Below are positions 5,240 to 7,724 of a DNA stretch of 7,724 nucleotides, piece by piece; positions within the stretch are counted from its first letter, which is position 1, and each line of letters begins with the position of its first letter. Where the stretch lies: assembly GCA_937928175.1 (NCBI GenBank), contig CALFVP010000075.1, positions 1 to 7,724 on the forward strand, in the 5' to 3' direction. Source of the DNA: an uncultured bacterium. GTDB lineage: Bacteria > Spirochaetota > Brevinematia > DTOW01. The notes beneath the pieces were generated by a model. That model was not told the origin of the DNA and did not search any database. It worked only from the letters and a program-made list of their open reading frames with translations. Both the position numbers and the translations under genes were made by a program.

Positions 5240-6106
5240 TTATTTCTTTTCAAGAAAGGGTTCGGATAAGTAAGCTTTCCTTATAGCTTTTAGTACTTCT
5301 TCAGTATTTAATGGAGATAGTTCTGTAATTGCGGAAAATCTTACGAATCTGTCGTACGTCTTTAATTTAATTAGCATGTTTTTATACTTTTCGTCTATCT
5401 GTTTGTCAACTATTACTATCAATCTTACGTTTGTTTTTGTGTATTTGTCAAGTACTTCTTCTTCTTTGGTTGCTGTCATTATATCAGTTTCAGGGTATAG
5501 GTCAGGTGATATATTGAAATTCATTTTGTTTACTTTTTCTACAAATAAGGCTACTGCTTCAGAGTGTAAAAAGAACTTTTGTAGGTAGTTACTATCTGTT
5601 GCATCCGTAAGCGTTACTAGTAATATTCCCCTTTCAGATGAGTAAAAAGGTATTTCTATTTTTTTATCTATAAACGTTTTAAGATTATTCCATTTTTCAA
5701 ATGTTATTTCTTCATTGTACTTTAGTACTACTTGATTTTTGTACGTTATTTCCGTTGCTGATATCACTTTTCTTTTTCTTTTACTTAATCTGTTTGCATC
5801 ATCTATCGCTGAGATGTACCTGTCAAAATCAATGAATGATTTTATATATAACGGAGGACGATATTTTTCTGGGAAGTTACTTGAAAGTTTAGCAAACAAT
5901 ACATCGGAAAAAACTACATCTATTTCTGAAATGTTGTTTCTGGTTAGTAGTTCGTAGTGTTCGTTTTCAAAAAGCATTCCTTGAAAAAATCTAATCTCCG
6001 ATTTTGTTATCTTGTCTAGAAAGTAAACGTCTTTGCTGTATACTACTTGTATACTAGTTCCGTATTTTTCAATTATTTTTTTTGCTTCTTCTACGGTTAT
6101 TTTCAT
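5240..6106 (-). CDS. Conserved-looking cytoplasmic protein of unknown function
   Basis: A 288-residue protein that I do not recognise. It has no signal peptide, membrane segment or lipobox and should be cytoplasmic. Predicted secondary structure by eye is mixed alpha/beta: hydrophobic strands at IDVVFSDVLFA (62-72), ERGILLVTLTDA (158-169) and VRLIVIVDKQ (227-236), and a basic cluster SKRKRK (108-113). The LIVIVDK segment and the following helix recall a Rossmann-like or receiver-like strand order, but no nucleotide or catalytic motif is visible. It stands alone, divergent from hflX and convergent with rplS. The ATG at 6106 has no SD; the predicted -10 box ends about 9 nt upstream, so the mRNA may be leaderless. 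Codon use is like its neighbours, which argues for a resident gene. Confidence 0.75.
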   Translation of the reverse strand: MKITVEEAKKIIEKYGTSIQVVYSKDVYFLDKITKSEIRFFQGMLFENEHYELLTRNNISEIDVVFSDVLFAKLSSNFPEKYRPPLYIKSFIDFDRYISAIDDANRLSKRKRKVISATEITYKNQVVLKYNEEITFEKWNNLKTFIDKKIEIPFYSSERGILLVTLTDATDSNYLQKFFLHSEAVALFVEKVNKMNFNISPDLYPETDIMTATKEEEVLDKYTKTNVRLIVIVDKQIDEKYKNMLIKLKTYDRFVRFSAITELSPLNTEEVLKAIRKAYLSEPFLEKK

Positions 6107-6114
6107 ACAAAAGA

Positions 6115-6143
6115 ATTTTATATAAAGGTGTTGTTGTTTACAA
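6115..6143 (-). promoter_or_regulatory. Predicted promoter of the unknown 288-residue gene
   Basis: On the minus strand TTGTAA (6143-6138), 17 bp, TAAAAT (6120-6115). The -10 box is good (5 of 6), the -35 moderate (4 of 6). Transcription near 6108 would start within about 2 nt of the ATG at 6106. Confidence 0.4.
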
Positions 6144-6182
6144 TTTTTTATTTAGTTAGGTTTTTGAAGGAAATTGCGATTC

Positions 6183-6211
6183 TTGATTTTTAGTAATGTT
6201 TTTGTTACGAT
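6183..6211 (+). promoter_or_regulatory. Predicted promoter of hflX
   Basis: TTGATT (6183-6188), 17 bp, TACGAT (6206-6211). The expected start near 6218 leaves about 6 nt before the hflX ATG. It lies in the 117-bp divergent region shared with the unknown gene, whose promoter is about 40 bp away on the other strand. Confidence 0.4.
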
Positions 6212-6223
6212 ATTTTTGTAAGG

Positions 6224-7324
6224 ATGGATTGTATTGTAATTTTTGCTGGTGAAAACTTAAGTAAAATTAATTCTTGTTATTTAGGTAGTAAAATTGATGA
6301 AGTTAAAAGCTTAGCTAAGACTCTTGGATGGAAAGTTTTGGATGTTATTGTTGTTAATCTTAGGAGTGTTGATCCTGGGTTTTATATTACCAAAGGTAAA
6401 CTACTCCAAATAAAGTCTTTACCACAAATGTCTAATGTTGATTGTATAGTGTTTTACAATGATCTTAGTCCAGTGCAAATAAGAAACCTTGAAAGGGAAT
6501 TTGGTAAAAAAGTTATAACTAGAGTTGATCTTATACTTACGATTTTTAAGAATCATGCGGTTAGCAAGGAAGCAAAATTGCAAATAGAGTTAGCAACTTT
6601 GCAAGTCTATCTTCCTAGATTGTACGGTATTGGTAAAGAAATGGAACAAATGAAAGGTGGTATAGGTTTAAGAGGACCTGGTGAAAGAAAAACTGAAATA
6701 ATGAAAAGACATGTAAAAGAAAAGATTAGATTATTGAAGAAGAAAATACAAGAAATAAAGAAGAATAGATTTGTTCAGTTTGAAGGAAGAAAAGGAGTAT
6801 TTAACGTTTCAATAGTAGGTTATACTAACAGTGGTAAATCTACCTTTATAAACGCAATCACAAAAGCTAACGTTTTGGAAAAAGATGAACTATTTTCAAC
6901 TTTAGATACAAAAACTAAAAGGTTGTTTATAGACGGTATTTATCTTACTGTTACTGACACGGTTGGGTTTATAGAAGATTTACCACATCAACTTATTGAA
7001 TCTTTTTATTCAACTCTTGAAGTTGTAAAAAGATCAAATCTTTTGCTTCATGTGGTTGATATATCTTCTAGTTTTGTCGAAGAAAAAATAAAAGTTGTTG
7101 ATGGGGTGATTAGAGAAATATTTTCTAAGGATAACCTTGAGGTACCAGAAATATTTTACGTATTTAATAAAATTGATATTCTCCAAAATATTGATTTAAT
7201 AAATGAATTTGAATGCAAGTATCCAAATTCTCTTTTTATTTCCGCTAAGGAAAAGATAAACTTAGATAAAGTTAAAGAAAAATTAAAAGAATTCGCTCAA
7301 AATTACTATTCTTTGGTAAGTTGA
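6224..7324 (+). CDS. hflX: Ribosome-associated GTPase HflX
   Basis: A 366-residue GTPase, slightly shorter than the usual 400 or so. HflX binds the 50S subunit and splits stalled or hibernating ribosomes, notably under heat stress. The N-terminal domain (1-125) includes the DPGFYITKGKL segment; YLPRLYGIG and GGIGLRGPGERKTE (145-158) are the family hallmarks, the latter ending RKTE where TQLE is usual. A basic coiled coil (161-183) follows, then the G domain: G1 GYTNSGKST (199-207), switch I STLDTKTKRL (225-234), G3 DTVGF (245-249), G4 NKID (315-318), G5 SAK (340-342). All GTP-binding residues are present. The ATG at 6224 is the first after an in-frame stop at 6194; AAGG abuts it directly, so SD-driven initiation is doubtful. 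miaA follows 106 bp later with its own promoter. Confidence 0.97.
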   Translation: MDCIVIFAGENLSKINSCYLGSKIDEVKSLAKTLGWKVLDVIVVNLRSVDPGFYITKGKLLQIKSLPQMSNVDCIVFYNDLSPVQIRNLEREFGKKVITRVDLILTIFKNHAVSKEAKLQIELATLQVYLPRLYGIGKEMEQMKGGIGLRGPGERKTEIMKRHVKEKIRLLKKKIQEIKKNRFVQFEGRKGVFNVSIVGYTNSGKSTFINAITKANVLEKDELFSTLDTKTKRLFIDGIYLTVTDTVGFIEDLPHQLIESFYSTLEVVKRSNLLLHVVDISSSFVEEKIKVVDGVIREIFSKDNLEVPEIFYVFNKIDILQNIDLINEFECKYPNSLFISAKEKINLDKVKEKLKEFAQNYYSLVS

Positions 7325-7356
7325 TTATTTTAATTTGCGGAGTTTTGTGTTGTATT

Positions 7357-7386
7357 TTGACAAAATGTATTTTTTTAAGGTAAAAT
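7357..7386 (+). promoter_or_regulatory. Strong predicted promoter of miaA
   Basis: TTGACA (7357-7362), a perfect -35 box, 18 bp, then TAAAAT (7381-7386). It is the best promoter in the window. Transcription near 7393 gives a leader of about 38 nt. It lies after the hflX stop, so miaA can be expressed separately. Confidence 0.7.
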
Positions 7387-7430
7387 GCTATTGTTTAACT
7401 TTTATTTTGGGTTTTAAGGTTTTTGTGGAT

Positions 7431-7724
7431 ATGGATGTTATTTGTATAGTTGGTCCTACTTCTAGTGGTAAGAGTTATATTGCTCATAATGTTGCTAGGA
7501 GGCTTAGGGAAATTGGTATTGAGAGTGAAATAATTTCTTGCGATTCTGTGCAGGTTTACAAATACTTTGATATAGGTAGTGCTAAAGTTTCTGTTGAGTT
7601 AAGGAAAGAGTTTCCTTACCATCTTATAGATATACTTGAGCCTGATGAAGGTAGGTTTAGTGCTGGTGATTTCAGAAAAAGGTTTGATGAAATTGTATTT
7701 AATTTGGTTAAGTTAAGGAAAATA
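7431..7724 (+). CDS. miaA: tRNA dimethylallyltransferase (tRNA A37 prenyltransferase), 3'-truncated by window edge
   Basis: The first 98 residues of an enzyme usually about 300 long. It transfers a dimethylallyl group to A37 of tRNAs that read UNN codons, making i6A, which stabilises codon pairing. The P-loop GPTSSGKS (8-15) binds the diphosphate; SCDSVQVYKYFDIGSAK (36-52) matches the conserved DSMQVYR.MDIGTAKP block, with Asp38 the catalytic base; HLIDILEPDEGRFSAGDFR (64-82) is the next family block. The start is ATG 7431, but GTG 7425, two codons earlier, is better spaced from AAGG (7416-7419: 5 nt versus 11 nt), so the protein may begin there. In proteobacteria miaA is commonly followed by hfq and hflX; here hflX precedes miaA and no hfq lies between. 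Confidence 0.96.
   Translation, partial: MDVICIVGPTSSGKSYIAHNVARRLREIGIESEIISCDSVQVYKYFDIGSAKVSVELRKEFPYHLIDILEPDEGRFSAGDFRKRFDEIVFNLVKLRKI

Noticed and set aside
5376..5957. Plus-strand open frames of 70-72 codons opposite the unknown 288-residue gene
   Set aside because: The minus-strand frame is four times longer, has normal amino-acid composition and fits the operon layout; the plus frames have no start signals.
7354..7376. ATTTTG-A-CAAAAT palindrome followed by a T-run after hflX, resembling a terminator
   Set aside because: The single-base loop leaves only about 4 weak AU/GU pairs, and the element is better explained by the TTGACA -35 box of miaA.
1..7724. An impression that TACG and AACG are enriched, as if Tyr and Asn codons prefer C before G
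   Set aside because: Counting the exported-protein gene and hflX by hand gave C-ending codons in about 10 of 20 cases before G and about 22 of 74 otherwise. The difference is too small on this sample to claim.

Overview
This is an AT-rich, tightly packed bacterial chromosome segment made of ordinary housekeeping genes interleaved with poorly characterised exported and cytoplasmic proteins. The organism has a cell envelope with Sec-exported proteins and lipoproteins. The GHKL ATPase without a kinase domain, the relaxed lipobox, and the exported fibronectin/TPR-like protein would suit a spirochaete or another deep-branching AT-rich diderm. That is a weak inference, because no single gene here fixes the phylum. 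I see no insertion sequence, prophage, CRISPR array, rRNA or tRNA.

Layout. (1) 1-551 (+): the C-terminal part of a class 1B dihydroorotate dehydrogenase (pyrD). (2) 636-1826 (+): an exported protein with two fibronectin-III-like regions, a Thr-Asn-rich linker and a C-terminal TPR-like region. (3) 4354 down to 1830 (-): a three-gene operon of a small TPR lipoprotein, a GlmU-like sugar-nucleotide enzyme (4-bp ATGA overlap) and a GHKL-fold ATPase with a substituted adenine-binding motif. (4) 4535-5237 (+): rplT-rplS, ribosomal proteins L20 and L19, without the usual infC and rpmI in front. (5) 6106 down to 5240 (-): an unrecognised cytoplasmic protein. (6) 6224-7324 (+): the ribosome-associated GTPase HflX. 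(7) 7431 to the window end (+): the N-terminal part of miaA (tRNA dimethylallyltransferase).

Transcription and translation signals. Recognisable sigma-70-type promoters, mostly with 18-bp spacers, precede nearly every transcription unit. The best is TTGACA-18-TAAAAT before miaA. Two kinds of start appear. rplT, rplS and the ATPase gene have strong Shine-Dalgarno sites. The exported-protein gene, hflX and the unknown 288-residue gene have no usable Shine-Dalgarno site, and their predicted -10 boxes lie so close to the ATG that the mRNAs would be nearly leaderless. The two convergent gene pairs end only 2-3 bp apart, with no intrinsic terminator visible.

The most unusual local sequence is in the lipoprotein signal peptide. 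An 18-bp tandem repeat there is made of alternating hexamer arms AGTGTT and AACACT every 9 bp, and encodes KVFxTL three times. A second in-frame perfect tandem duplication (15 bp, SYKDL twice) lies in the exported protein. I did not find a clear new defence or mobile system. The closest candidate for an undescribed functional unit is the lipoprotein / GlmU-like / GHKL-ATPase operon.
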